Origin: Nocardioides jiangxiensis
GTDB lineage: Bacteria > Actinomycetota > Actinomycetes > Propionibacteriales > Nocardioidaceae
NCBI RefSeq assembly: GCF_030580915.1
Contig: NZ_JAUQTA010000001.1
Span: 248,001-312,000, forward strand
Reading direction: 5' to 3'
DNA length: 64,000 nt
Shown here: piece after piece, positions 19,142 to 27,300 of the stretch
How the letters are laid out: every line of letters starts with the position of its first letter
Position numbering within the stretch: position 1 is the stretch's first letter
Position numbers and translations under genes: made by a program
The notes under the pieces: model-generated
Seen by the model: the letters and a program-made list of their open reading frames with translations, nothing else
What the model was told of the DNA's origin: nothing
The model's database searches: none

Positions 19142-20620
19142 GTGACGACCTACCTGCTGCGTGCCGCGAGCCCCGCCAAGACCAAGGCTGACGCCGTCGT
19201 CGTCGGCGTCGTGACGTCCGACAAGGGCGCACGCCTCGCAGCAGGCGGCGAGGACGTCGCGGCGGCGTACGGGCGCAAGCTCGCACCCCTGCTCGCCACG
19301 CTCGGCGTCACCGGCAAGGCAGGCGAGAGCGCCAAGATCCCCACCGCCGGCACGATCGGCTCTCCGCTGCTCGTCCTGGTGGGCATGGGCGACGCGGACG
19401 CTGTCACCCCCGACGCCGTACGCCGCGCGGCCGGCGCCGCTGCCCGCGCCGTCCCCAACGCCGCCACCGTCGCCCTCGCGCTCCCCGCGACCGATCCCGG
19501 CCTCGTCGCCGCCGTCACGGAGGGACACCTCCTGGGCGGCTATGCGTTCAACCGCTACCGCAAGGACTCGGCCAGCCCCTCGAAGGACGCTCCCGAGGTG
19601 ATCGTCCTCGCCGCCGGCGCCCGCCAGAAGGAGACGGTGGCGGCGTTCGAGAAGGCCCAGCTCGTCGCGGCGGCGACGGCGTGGGTGCGCGACCAGGTCA
19701 ACACACCCGCCAACGACCTCTTCCCCGCGACGCTCGCCGAGGCCATGGTCAGGGACCTCCCCCAGGGGGTCACCGCCGAGGTCTGGGACGCCGACCGCCT
19801 CCGTGAGGAGCGCTGCGGCGGCGTGCTCGCCGTCGGCGGCGGCTCTGCCAACCCGCCGCGTCTCGTGAAGCTCACGTGGTCCCCCGAGGGCGCCACGCAG
19901 CACGTCGCCCTGGTCGGCAAGGGCATCACGTTCGACACCGGCGGCTACTGGATCAAGCCGTCGTCCTCCATGACGACGATGAAGTCCGACATGGCCGGTG
20001 CGGCCACCGTCGTCGCGGCGATCACCACGATCGCCCGCCTCGGCCTGCCCGTGCGCGTGACCGCCTGGGCCCCGCTCGCGGAGAACATGATCAGCGGGTC
20101 CGCCATGCGCCCCGGCGACGTCATGACCGCCCGCAACGGGACCACGGTCGAGATCGTCAACACCGACGCCGAGGGTCGTCTCGTCCTGTGCGACGCGCTC
20201 GCGCTCGCCGCGGAGGAGGAGCCGGATGCGATCGTCGACATCGCCACGCTCACGGGCGCGATGGTGATGGCGCTCGGCGACCGGATCGCCGGTGTGATCG
20301 GAGACGACGAGGTCGTCGCGGGCCTTACCGCCGCCTCCGAGGTGGCCGGGGAGCCGTTGTGGCGGATGCCGATCCCCGAGGAGATGCGCGGCCGGGTGCG
20401 GTCCAGCAAGGTCGCGGACCTGGCCCACTACGACGGCGTGCGCTGGGGCGGCGGGCTGTTCGCCGCGGCGTACCTCCGCGAGTTCGTCGACGGTCGCCCG
20501 TGGGGACACCTCGACATCGCCGGCCCGTCGTGGGCCTCGGCCCCGTCCGGACACGTCACGGCCGGCGGCACCGGCTTCGGTGTCAGCACCCTGGTCGAGT
20601 ACGTCGCCGGCCTGGCCTGA
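19142..20620 (+). CDS. pepA: Leucyl aminopeptidase (M17 family)
   Basis: The 492-residue cytosolic metallo-exopeptidase removes N-terminal residues from peptides. The M17 signature [10 protein letters not shown] is near residue 337, carrying the zinc-binding Asp and Glu and the catalytic Arg. The zinc Lys lies in [17 protein letters not shown] near 260, followed by [11 protein letters not shown]. The N-terminal macro-like domain runs over about residues 1-160. GTG 19142 has a leaderless -10 box. A longer open frame upstream runs through gcvT antisense and is not coding. The length matches the family. Confidence 0.94.
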   Translation: MTTYLLRAASPAKTKADAVVVGVVTSDKGARLAAGGEDVAAAYGRKLAPLLATLGVTGKAGESAKIPTAGTIGSPLLVLVGMGDADAVTPDAVRRAAGAAARAVPNAATVALALPATDPGLVAAVTEGHLLGGYAFNRYRKDSASPSKDAPEVIVLAAGARQKETVAAFEKAQLVAAATAWVRDQVNTPANDLFPATLAEAMVRDLPQGVTAEVWDADRLREERCGGVLAVGGGSANPPRLVKLTWSPEGATQHVALVGKGITFDTGGYWIKPSSSMTTMKSDMAGAATVVAAITTIARLGLPVRVTAWAPLAENMISGSAMRPGDVMTARNGTTVEIVNTDAEGRLVLCDALALAAEEEPDAIVDIATLTGAMVMALGDRIAGVIGDDEVVAGLTAASEVAGEPLWRMPIPEEMRGRVRSSKVADLAHYDGVRWGGGLFAAAYLREFVDGRPWGHLDIAGPSWASAPSGHVTAGGTGFGVSTLVEYVAGLA

Positions 20621-20703
20621 CCTGCTCCCGGCTCCTCCCGCTGCCGGTCGAGCGCCGGTACGCGTCGCCGGCCGGACGCGGGGCCCCCGGGGCGCCGGAG
20701 GGG

Positions 20704-20997
20704 TCAGGGCTGCTGGCGGCGGTTCCAGTCACGCATCTTCTGGGGCACGCCGACCACCGCAGCGTCGTACGACGGCACGCCGTGCTTGTTGGCGAACTTG
20801 TGCGCCCACTGCACCGACGGAACCCGTCGCCGGGTCCACTCACCGTCGTGAGCGACGAGCAGGAGCGTGATCCCGCTGATCACCGTCGGTGGCTCGACGA
20901 AGCCCTCGACGCCGCGGCGCGTACGGATGAAGTCGAGCAGGTGCTGCTCGTCCTGAGGGGTCGAAGCTCGCGGTGTGCGGCGGCCGAACAGTCCCAT
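20704..20997 (-). CDS. Conserved hypothetical protein of 97 residues
   Basis: This short protein starts [10 protein letters not shown], with a basic N-terminus. It continues [19 protein letters not shown] and ends with [30 protein letters not shown] recognise the shape as a widespread actinobacterial small protein near pepA or E2 genes, but I know of no tested function. It has no signal peptide or membrane span. The ATG at 20997 is divergent from the E2 gene, sharing a 118-bp intergenic region. A longer open frame upstream on this strand lies antisense to the E2 repeats and is not coding. Confidence 0.7.
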   Translation of the reverse strand: MGLFGRRTPRASTPQDEQHLLDFIRTRRGVEGFVEPPTVISGITLLLVAHDGEWTRRRVPSVQWAHKFANKHGVPSYDAAVVGVPQKMRDWNRRQQP

Positions 20998-21115
20998 GTG
21001 TCGAGTCTGCCCGACGTCCGTGACAGCCGTGAGGCTGTTAGTGCAAAGATGGTTCCCGCACGCGGCTGAGCCGGGCCCTTGAGAGCGCCCGGGATATCTG
21101 GAGCAAAGGACGCAC

Positions 21116-23188
21116 ATGGCCACCGAAGTCACCCTGCCGGCACTCGGAGAGTCGGTCACGGAAGGCACCATCACCCGTTGGCTGAAGCAGGTCGGTGACA
21201 CGGTCGCAGTGGACGAGCCGCTGCTCGAGGTCTCCACCGACAAGGTCGACACCGAGATCCCGTCGCCGGTCGCCGGCGTCCTCACGGAGATCCGTGCCTC
21301 CGAGGACGAGACGGTCGAGGTCGGCGCCGTGCTGGCGGTCGTCGGTGGCGAGGGCGAGGCTGCTGCCCCGGCCGCTCCGGCCGCCGAGGCCCCTGCCGCC
21401 CCCGCTGCGCCGGCCGCCGAGGCCCCCGCTGCGCCCGCTGCTCCGGCCGCCCCGGCCGCCCCCACCGGCGCAGCCTCAGGCACTTCCGTGACGCTTCCCG
21501 CCCTGGGCGAGTCCGTCACCGAGGGCACGGTGACCCGCTGGCTGAAGAACGTCGGCGACACCGTCGCCGTCGACGAGCCGCTCGTCGAGATCTCCACCGA
21601 CAAGGTCGACACCGAGATCCCCTCGCCCGTCGCCGGCACCCTGCTCTCCATCACCGCCCAGGTCGACGAGACCCTCGAGGTCGGCGCCGAGCTCGGCGTG
21701 GTCGGCACGGGCGACGCCGCCGCTGCTCCGGCAGCACCCGCAGCTCCCGCCGCACCGGTCGCCGAGGCCCCTGCCCCGGCCGCACCTGCCCCGGCCGCTC
21801 CGGCCGCTCCGGCCGCCGTCGAGGAGGCCCCGGCCCCCGAGCCGGCCGACAACCCGGCCGTCTCCGACGCCGGTTCCGCCAACGGCACGTCGGTGGTCCT
21901 GCCCGCGCTCGGCGAGTCCGTGACCGAGGGCACCGTGACGCGCTGGCTCAAGCAGATCGGCGACGACGTCGCGGTCGACGAGCCGCTCCTCGAGGTCTCC
22001 ACCGACAAGGTCGACACCGAGATCCCCTCGCCGGTCGCCGGCAAGCTGCTCGCCATCAAGGTCCAGGTCGACGAGACCGTCGAGGTCGGCACCGAGCTCG
22101 CTGTGGTCGGCGACGGCGTCGCCGCGGCTCCTGCCGCTCCCGCTGCGCCGGCGGAGGAGGCACCGACCCAGGCCGAGGCGCAGGCCCCGACCAACGAGCC
22201 GATCGCTGCCGCAGCCCCCGCTCCGGCAGCCCCCGCTCCGGCAGCCCCCGCTCCGGCAGCCCCGGCCCCCGCCGCTCCAGCGGCGCCCGCCGCCCCGGCA
22301 GCTCCTGCGGGCGACGCGCCGTCGTACGTCACCCCGCTGGTCCGCAAGCTCGCGGCGAAGAACGGCGTGGACCTGGCGACCCTCAAGGGCTCCGGCGTCG
22401 GCGGCCGCATCCGCAAGCAGGACGTTCTCGACGCCGCGAAGGCCGGCGCCGCTGCTCCGGCTGCCGCAGCGCCCGCTGCCCCCGCCGCCGCTGCCTCGCC
22501 GCTGCGCGGCACCACCGAAGAGCTCAGCCGCCTGCGCCAGGTCATCGGCTCCGGCACCGCAGACTCGCTGCGCACCGCCCCGCAGGGCACCGCGGTCGTC
22601 GAGGTGGACGCCACCGCGATCGCCCGCCTCCTCGAGGCCAAGGGCTCGGACATCGGCTTCACGCCGTTCTTCGCGAAGGCCGCTGCCGACCTGCTCAAGC
22701 AGCACCCGAAGCTCAACGCGCAGATCGACGCCGCGACCAACGTGGTCACCTACTTCGACCACGAGAACCTCGCGTTCACGGTCGACACCGAGAAGGGCCA
22801 GCTCGCCCCTGTCGTCCCGGACGCCGGCAGCCTGACGGTCGAGGCGCTCGCCACCAAGATGGCCGAGGTCGCCGACCGCGCCCGCACGGGGCGGATCACG
22901 CCGACCGACCTGGCCGGCGGCACGTTCACGGTCGCCGACTTCGGCAGCAACGGCGCCCTGCTCGACACCCCGGTCGTGCACCTTCCCCAGGTCGCCGTCC
23001 TCGGCACCGGTGCCGTGGTCAAGCGCGCGGTGGTCATCGACGACGCCGAGGCCGGTGAGTCGATCGCGGTGCGCCAGATGGCCTACGTGACGCTCTCCTA
23101 CGACCAGCGCCTGATCGACGGCGGCGACGCCTACCGGTTCCTCGGCGACCTCAAGGCACGCATCGAGGCGGCTCAGTTCCAGCTCTGA
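21116..23188 (+). CDS. sucB: 2-oxo acid dehydrogenase E2 component with three lipoyl domains and an altered catalytic site
   Basis: This protein has 690 residues. Three lipoyl domains (about 2-77, 123-197, 258-333) carry the lipoylated lysines K43, K163 and K298, each in TDKVDTEIPSPVAG. Ala-Pro linkers separate them. A peripheral-subunit-binding domain (about 404-440) and the acyltransferase domain (463-690) follow. The usual catalytic DHR-x2-DG motif reads DQRLIDGG: codon 664 is CAG, so the catalytic His is Gln. The start of the acyltransferase domain is also divergent (RLRQVIGSGTADS, where RxxIAxRMxxS is expected), and it is shorter than usual. It may serve mainly as a lipoyl carrier. The family is certain, but the choice between succinyl and acetyl transferase is not. 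AAAGGA precedes the ATG. Confidence 0.88.
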   Translation: MATEVTLPALGESVTEGTITRWLKQVGDTVAVDEPLLEVSTDKVDTEIPSPVAGVLTEIRASEDETVEVGAVLAVVGGEGEAAAPAAPAAEAPAAPAAPAAEAPAAPAAPAAPAAPTGAASGTSVTLPALGESVTEGTVTRWLKNVGDTVAVDEPLVEISTDKVDTEIPSPVAGTLLSITAQVDETLEVGAELGVVGTGDAAAAPAAPAAPAAPVAEAPAPAAPAPAAPAAPAAVEEAPAPEPADNPAVSDAGSANGTSVVLPALGESVTEGTVTRWLKQIGDDVAVDEPLLEVSTDKVDTEIPSPVAGKLLAIKVQVDETVEVGTELAVVGDGVAAAPAAPAAPAEEAPTQAEAQAPTNEPIAAAAPAPAAPAPAAPAPAAPAPAAPAAPAAPAAPAGDAPSYVTPLVRKLAAKNGVDLATLKGSGVGGRIRKQDVLDAAKAGAAAPAAAAPAAPAAAASPLRGTTEELSRLRQVIGSGTADSLRTAPQGTAVVEVDATAIARLLEAKGSDIGFTPFFAKAAADLLKQHPKLNAQIDAATNVVTYFDHENLAFTVDTEKGQLAPVVPDAGSLTVEALATKMAEVADRARTGRITPTDLAGGTFTVADFGSNGALLDTPVVHLPQVAVLGTGAVVKRAVVIDDAEAGESIAVRQMAYVTLSYDQRLIDGGDAYRFLGDLKARIEAAQFQL
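22211..22255 (+). repeat. Three perfect 15-bp repeats in the E2 linker
   Basis: GCAGCCCCCGCTCCG is repeated at 22211, 22226 and 22241. It encodes an Ala-Pro hinge of the third linker. Slippage here would change linker length without a frameshift. Confidence 0.85.
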
Positions 23189-23197
23189 CCCCGCCTC

Positions 23198-23238
23198 ACG
23201 ACGAAGGCCCGCACCGTCCCGGTGCGGGCCTTCGTCGT
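23198..23238 (+). terminator. Strong hairpin terminator after the E2 gene
   Basis: A perfect 18-bp stem (23198-23215 with 23221-23238) closes on the five-base loop GTCCC, ten bases after the E2 stop. There is no long T run, as is typical of high-G+C actinobacteria. It separates the E2 gene from the membrane-protein module. Confidence 0.85.
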
Positions 23239-23350
23239 TCCTGCGACACGGATGGAGGAATTGCCTCGGAGGAAACACCCCGAAGTGCTTCCCGCGCGGT
23301 GTGATCAGCGCCATTGTGGGCCCAAGGACTCCCCTGCCCCAGGAGGCACG

Positions 23351-25264
23351 ATGCCGCTCCCCCTCGTCACCCCGGCCACACCGCCCGCAGGGGGCGCTGC
23401 GTTCCACGAGATCCTGATCGCCGCCGGCATCGCGGGAGTGGTCATCCTCTTCTTCGGCTGGGTGACGCTGATGGAGCGCACCAACCGGCCGACGTTCGTC
23501 GGGCGGCTCGCCGACTGGGCGGCGAAGATCTCCGGCCTCCCCCGCTGGGTGGCGCTGCCGATCGTGCTGGGCCTGGTCTCCATCGCGTCGGCCGCCTGGG
23601 GCGTGTGGTGGGACGTCCCGATCCACATGCAGCGCGGCCGCGACTCGGGGCCGCTGGCCAACCCGAGCCACTACCCGATCTTCCTCGGCATCCTCGGCTT
23701 CTGCCACGCCGGCATCCTGTCGATGGCCCTGGCCCGCGACCCGCTGCCGCGGCACACCATCAGGCTCGCCCCCGGCTGGCGTACGCCGCTGGGCGCCGTG
23801 ATCATCACCGGCGCCGGCTTCATCGCACTCGTGGGCTTCCCCGCCGACGACATGTGGCACCGGTTCTTCGGCCAGGACGTCACCGAGTGGGGCCCGACGC
23901 ACACGATGATGATCGGCGGTGCGGTGACCTTCGTGCTCGGCGTACCGCTGCTGCTCGCGGAGGCCGCGCAGGTCAGCACCGGACCTGGCCGGGCCCTGCT
24001 CGCCCGGCTCTTCGGGCACCGCGTGGTCACCGGTCTCGCGATCGCGATCTGCGGGATCCCGTTCGCGTTCCTGATGGAGTTCGACCTCGGTGTGCCGCAG
24101 TTCCCGGCCGTCACCGAGTTCATCATCTTCGGCTTCCTGGCCGCCTGGATCTGCACGTCCGTGCGGCTGTGGCTGGGCCCCGGCGGTGCCCTGCTGGTCG
24201 CCGGCGGCTACCTCTTCATCCACGCGGCGCTGTGGGTCAGCATCGCGGTCCTCCCCGACGTGCTGCTCGCCCGCTTCCTGCTGCTGGTCCCGTCGGCGCT
24301 CATCGTCGAGGCCGTCGGGCTGGCGCTGCGCCCCAACAAGAACAAGCGCGCCATCCCGTTCGCACTCGTCTCCGGCGCGCTGGTCGGCTCCCTCGGCATG
24401 TACGGCGAGTGGCTGTGGTCGAAGGTCTTCATGCCACTCCCGCAGCCCTTCAACGCCGATGCACTGCCCTTCCTGCTCGGTGTCTCCACGGTCGCCGGCC
24501 TCGGCGGCGGGTTCATGGGTCTCTGGATGCGCAGCCGGATCACGCTCGCCGGCAGCGCGGACGCGCCGAGCGACCCGAAGCAGCTGCGCTACCGCGGCTT
24601 CGGACTGGTCGGCCTGGTGGTCTTCGTCGGGCTGATGGGCGCCTTCGGAGTCCCGCACGAGGGCGACACCTACGCGGGCACCATCACCTACAGCGACGTC
24701 TCCACGGGCGGCACGCAGTGCGACGGCGTCCACCGCTGCCTGGCCCGGGTGACGGTGACCTTCCAGGGCGAGGACATGGCGAAGGACGCGATCTGGTTCT
24801 ACGCCCTCGCCTGGCAGGGCAACCCCAAGCACGGCGCCGGCAGCGACGTACCCACCGATCCGACCGCACACGTGCCGGGAATCGTCCGCACGGCGCTCGA
24901 GCCCACCGGGAAGCCGGGCCAGTACGCGACCAAGGACCCGGTGCCGGTCTACGGCACCTGGAAGACCCTGCTCCGGCTGCACCGTGCGCCGAGCCAGATG
25001 GTCTCGTTCCCGATCTACGCGCCCGACGACCCGGCCATCAAGGCCGCCACCGGCCGCCAGGTGCTCGTCGACAACGGCGCCACCGTCAAGACGGAGCTCG
25101 AGAGCAAGTTCCTGCAGCGCGAGAAGAAGGACAACATCCCCGCCTGGGCCTTCACCCTCGGCTACCTCCTGGTGCTGGCCACCTGGATCGCGATGTTCCT
25201 CTTCTACGGCTGGTGCTACAACCGGGCCGCGACCGGCCGGCGTACCGCCACGGACGAAGGCTGA
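23351..25264 (+). CDS. Uncharacterised multi-pass membrane protein, paralog 1 of 3
   Basis: I do not know a described function for this 637-residue protein. About ten hydrophobic segments fill residues 15-440. A beta-rich extracytoplasmic domain (about 445-600) and a last membrane helix (about 605-630) follow. Motifs shared with the two downstream paralogs are WDVPIHMQRGRD (near 88), NPSHYPIF (near 105), RDPLPRHTIRLAPGW (near 133) and DDMWHRFFGQDVTEWGPTH (near 166), plus EFDLGVPQFPA. Conserved His, Asp and Glu in DDxWH...EWGPTH look like possible metal ligands. Two Cys in the beta domain (TQCDGVHRC) are also conserved. The ATG at 23351 has AGGAGG. Paralog 2 starts five bases downstream. Confidence 0.8.
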   Translation: MPLPLVTPATPPAGGAAFHEILIAAGIAGVVILFFGWVTLMERTNRPTFVGRLADWAAKISGLPRWVALPIVLGLVSIASAAWGVWWDVPIHMQRGRDSGPLANPSHYPIFLGILGFCHAGILSMALARDPLPRHTIRLAPGWRTPLGAVIITGAGFIALVGFPADDMWHRFFGQDVTEWGPTHTMMIGGAVTFVLGVPLLLAEAAQVSTGPGRALLARLFGHRVVTGLAIAICGIPFAFLMEFDLGVPQFPAVTEFIIFGFLAAWICTSVRLWLGPGGALLVAGGYLFIHAALWVSIAVLPDVLLARFLLLVPSALIVEAVGLALRPNKNKRAIPFALVSGALVGSLGMYGEWLWSKVFMPLPQPFNADALPFLLGVSTVAGLGGGFMGLWMRSRITLAGSADAPSDPKQLRYRGFGLVGLVVFVGLMGAFGVPHEGDTYAGTITYSDVSTGGTQCDGVHRCLARVTVTFQGEDMAKDAIWFYALAWQGNPKHGAGSDVPTDPTAHVPGIVRTALEPTGKPGQYATKDPVPVYGTWKTLLRLHRAPSQMVSFPIYAPDDPAIKAATGRQVLVDNGATVKTELESKFLQREKKDNIPAWAFTLGYLLVLATWIAMFLFYGWCYNRAATGRRTATDEG

Positions 25265-25269
25265 GAACC

Positions 25270-27177
25270 GTGCTGGCGGACGCTGCGGCTCCGACCGCGG
25301 GTGGTTCGTCGTTCAGCGACATCGCGCTCGCGACGGGGATCGCCGCACTCTTCTACCTGCCCACGGGCTGGGTGATCGTGCGCGAGCGTCTCGGGCACCC
25401 GACCGTCCTCGGGCGCTTCTCCGACGTGCTCGGCACGCGGATCGGCCTGCCGGGCTGGGCTGCGGTCCCCGTCCTGATCATGGTTCCGGTCTGGCTGGTC
25501 GCCGCGGCGGTCTACTGGGACGTGCCCCTCCACCTCCAGAAGGGGCGCGACCCGGGGGCGCTGGCGAACCCGAGCCACTACCCGATCTTCCTGGCCCTGA
25601 TCTTCTTCAACTGCCTCGGCCTGCTGGTGATGGCGCTCGCCCGCGACCCGCTTCCCCGGCGCACGCTGCGCCTGGCTCCGGGGTGGCACGTCCCGTGGAG
25701 CTCGGTGATCCTCACGCTCTCGGGCTTCATCGCCGTCGTCGGCTTCCCGCTCGACGACCTCTGGCACCGCCTCTTCGGCCAGGACGTCACCGAGTGGGGC
25801 CCCACGCACGTCCTGATGATCGGCGGTGCGGTCACCTCGATCTTCAGCGTGCCGCTCATGCTCGCCGAAGCCCAGCAGACCGGCGCCCGGCTGATGAACG
25901 GTCCCGCCGGCCGTTGGGTGATGGCGAGCTTCCTGTCGCTGAGCATCGTCTGCTCGGTCTTCCTGATGGAGTTCGAGCTCGGCCTGCCCCAGTTCCCGGC
26001 TCCGACGGAGTTCATCATCTTCGGCTTCGTCATCACCTGGACCGCGATCGGGGCCCGCCTCTGGTTCGGGCCTGGTGGCGCGCTGGTCACCCTCGCCTGG
26101 TGGTGGATCATGCGTGGCTACCTGATCGGCGCTGCCGCGCTCATCCCCGACATCATGTCGATCCGGTCCTTCAGCGCCGTGCCCGCCACGGTCACCATCG
26201 AGGCCGTCGCCCTGGCCTTCGGCGTACGGCGAGGCGCGCGCAGCGTCGTCCCGTTCGCGGCGACGGCTGCGGTCGTCTCCGGCACGCTCGGCCTCTGGCT
26301 CGAGTTCCAGTGGTCGAAGCACGTGATGACGCTGCCGCAGCCCTTCGACGCCTCCGGGCTGCCGCTCTACCTCACCGTGGGCACGCTGGCCTCACTGGCC
26401 GGAGCCCTCGTCGCGACCTGGCAGGTGCGCCGCCTCGTCCTCGTCGCCTCGGACCCCCGCGCCACCGCGGCACTACCCGACATGCCGCGCGGGCGTCGGT
26501 GGTACGGCCTGACGGGGTTCCTCGCGCTCGTCGCGCTGATGGCGGTCTTCGCGCCGCCCGGCGGCGCCGCCCCGAGCAGGGCGACGGTCACCTGGAGCGA
26601 CGCGAGCAACGGCGAGGGAGAGTGTCCGGCCACGTCGGAGCGCTGCCTCGCCACCCTCACGCTCACCCTGGAGGACCCGTCTGTCGTGCACGACGCGGCG
26701 TGGTTCTACGCCCTCTCGTGGCAGGGGAACCGCGCAGGTGAGACCGACGTCCCGCGCGACCCGGTGGCCGACGTGCCCGGCATCGTGCGCGCCCGGATGC
26801 TCCCGACCGGCGAACCCGGGGTCTACCGCTCCTCGGTGCCGCTCCCCGTCTACGGCCAGTGGAAGACGATGGTCCGGCTCCACACCCTCCCGCGCACGAT
26901 GATGGCCTGGGCGCTCTACATGCCCGACGACCCCGCGATCAGCAGCAGCCGCGGGCGGCTCGTCCACGCTGCGAGCGGCGCGGTCGTCTCCAGCCACTTC
27001 GAGCCCGAGCTGCTCCAGCGCGAGCGCCGCGACGACGTCCCCACCTGGCTCTTCGACGCTGGCAACGGGGCGGTGTTGTGCCTGTGGGTGCTCGTCCTGC
27101 TCGGCTACGGACGGTGCTACAACCTCGCCGCCGCGCCCCTGCAGGGAAGGCGGAAGCCCGAACCTACGGCGGCGTAG
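25270..27177 (+). CDS. Uncharacterised multi-pass membrane protein, paralog 2 of 3
   Basis: The 635-residue protein is collinear with the genes on both sides: the same membrane region, the motifs WDVPLHLQKGRD, NPSHYPIFL and DDLWHRLFGQDVTEWGPTH, and the same C-terminal domain with a Cys pair (GECPATSERC) and WFYALSWQGN. A terminal helix (LCLWVLVLLGYGRCYN) ends the protein. GTG 25270 is chosen as the start: it lies five bases after the paralog 1 stop, and its ribosome site GAAGG lies at the end of that gene. No enzyme motif is visible. The late YGQWKTMVRLH region resembles the PxxGxWxxxV edge strand of FixH/YtkA-type domains, which is an inference. Confidence 0.8.
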   Translation: MLADAAAPTAGGSSFSDIALATGIAALFYLPTGWVIVRERLGHPTVLGRFSDVLGTRIGLPGWAAVPVLIMVPVWLVAAAVYWDVPLHLQKGRDPGALANPSHYPIFLALIFFNCLGLLVMALARDPLPRRTLRLAPGWHVPWSSVILTLSGFIAVVGFPLDDLWHRLFGQDVTEWGPTHVLMIGGAVTSIFSVPLMLAEAQQTGARLMNGPAGRWVMASFLSLSIVCSVFLMEFELGLPQFPAPTEFIIFGFVITWTAIGARLWFGPGGALVTLAWWWIMRGYLIGAAALIPDIMSIRSFSAVPATVTIEAVALAFGVRRGARSVVPFAATAAVVSGTLGLWLEFQWSKHVMTLPQPFDASGLPLYLTVGTLASLAGALVATWQVRRLVLVASDPRATAALPDMPRGRRWYGLTGFLALVALMAVFAPPGGAAPSRATVTWSDASNGEGECPATSERCLATLTLTLEDPSVVHDAAWFYALSWQGNRAGETDVPRDPVADVPGIVRARMLPTGEPGVYRSSVPLPVYGQWKTMVRLHTLPRTMMAWALYMPDDPAISSSRGRLVHAASGAVVSSHFEPELLQRERRDDVPTWLFDAGNGAVLCLWVLVLLGYGRCYNLAAAPLQGRRKPEPTAA

Positions 27178-27300
27178 ATCACACGTCCAGACGCTGACCT
27201 GTAACTCCGTGTCCGACTAACCTGAGCGCATTCCGGTGTGTGTAACCCGGCGTCATGGACATCTGTGACCTGGGCCTCACCGCAGACTCAGGAGAACCTC

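Noticed and set aside
21476..24982. A minus-strand open frame of over 1100 codons opposite the E2 gene and paralog 1.
   Set aside because: It mirrors the repetitive E2 codons (Ala/Pro/Gly), has no known domain and no ribosome site.
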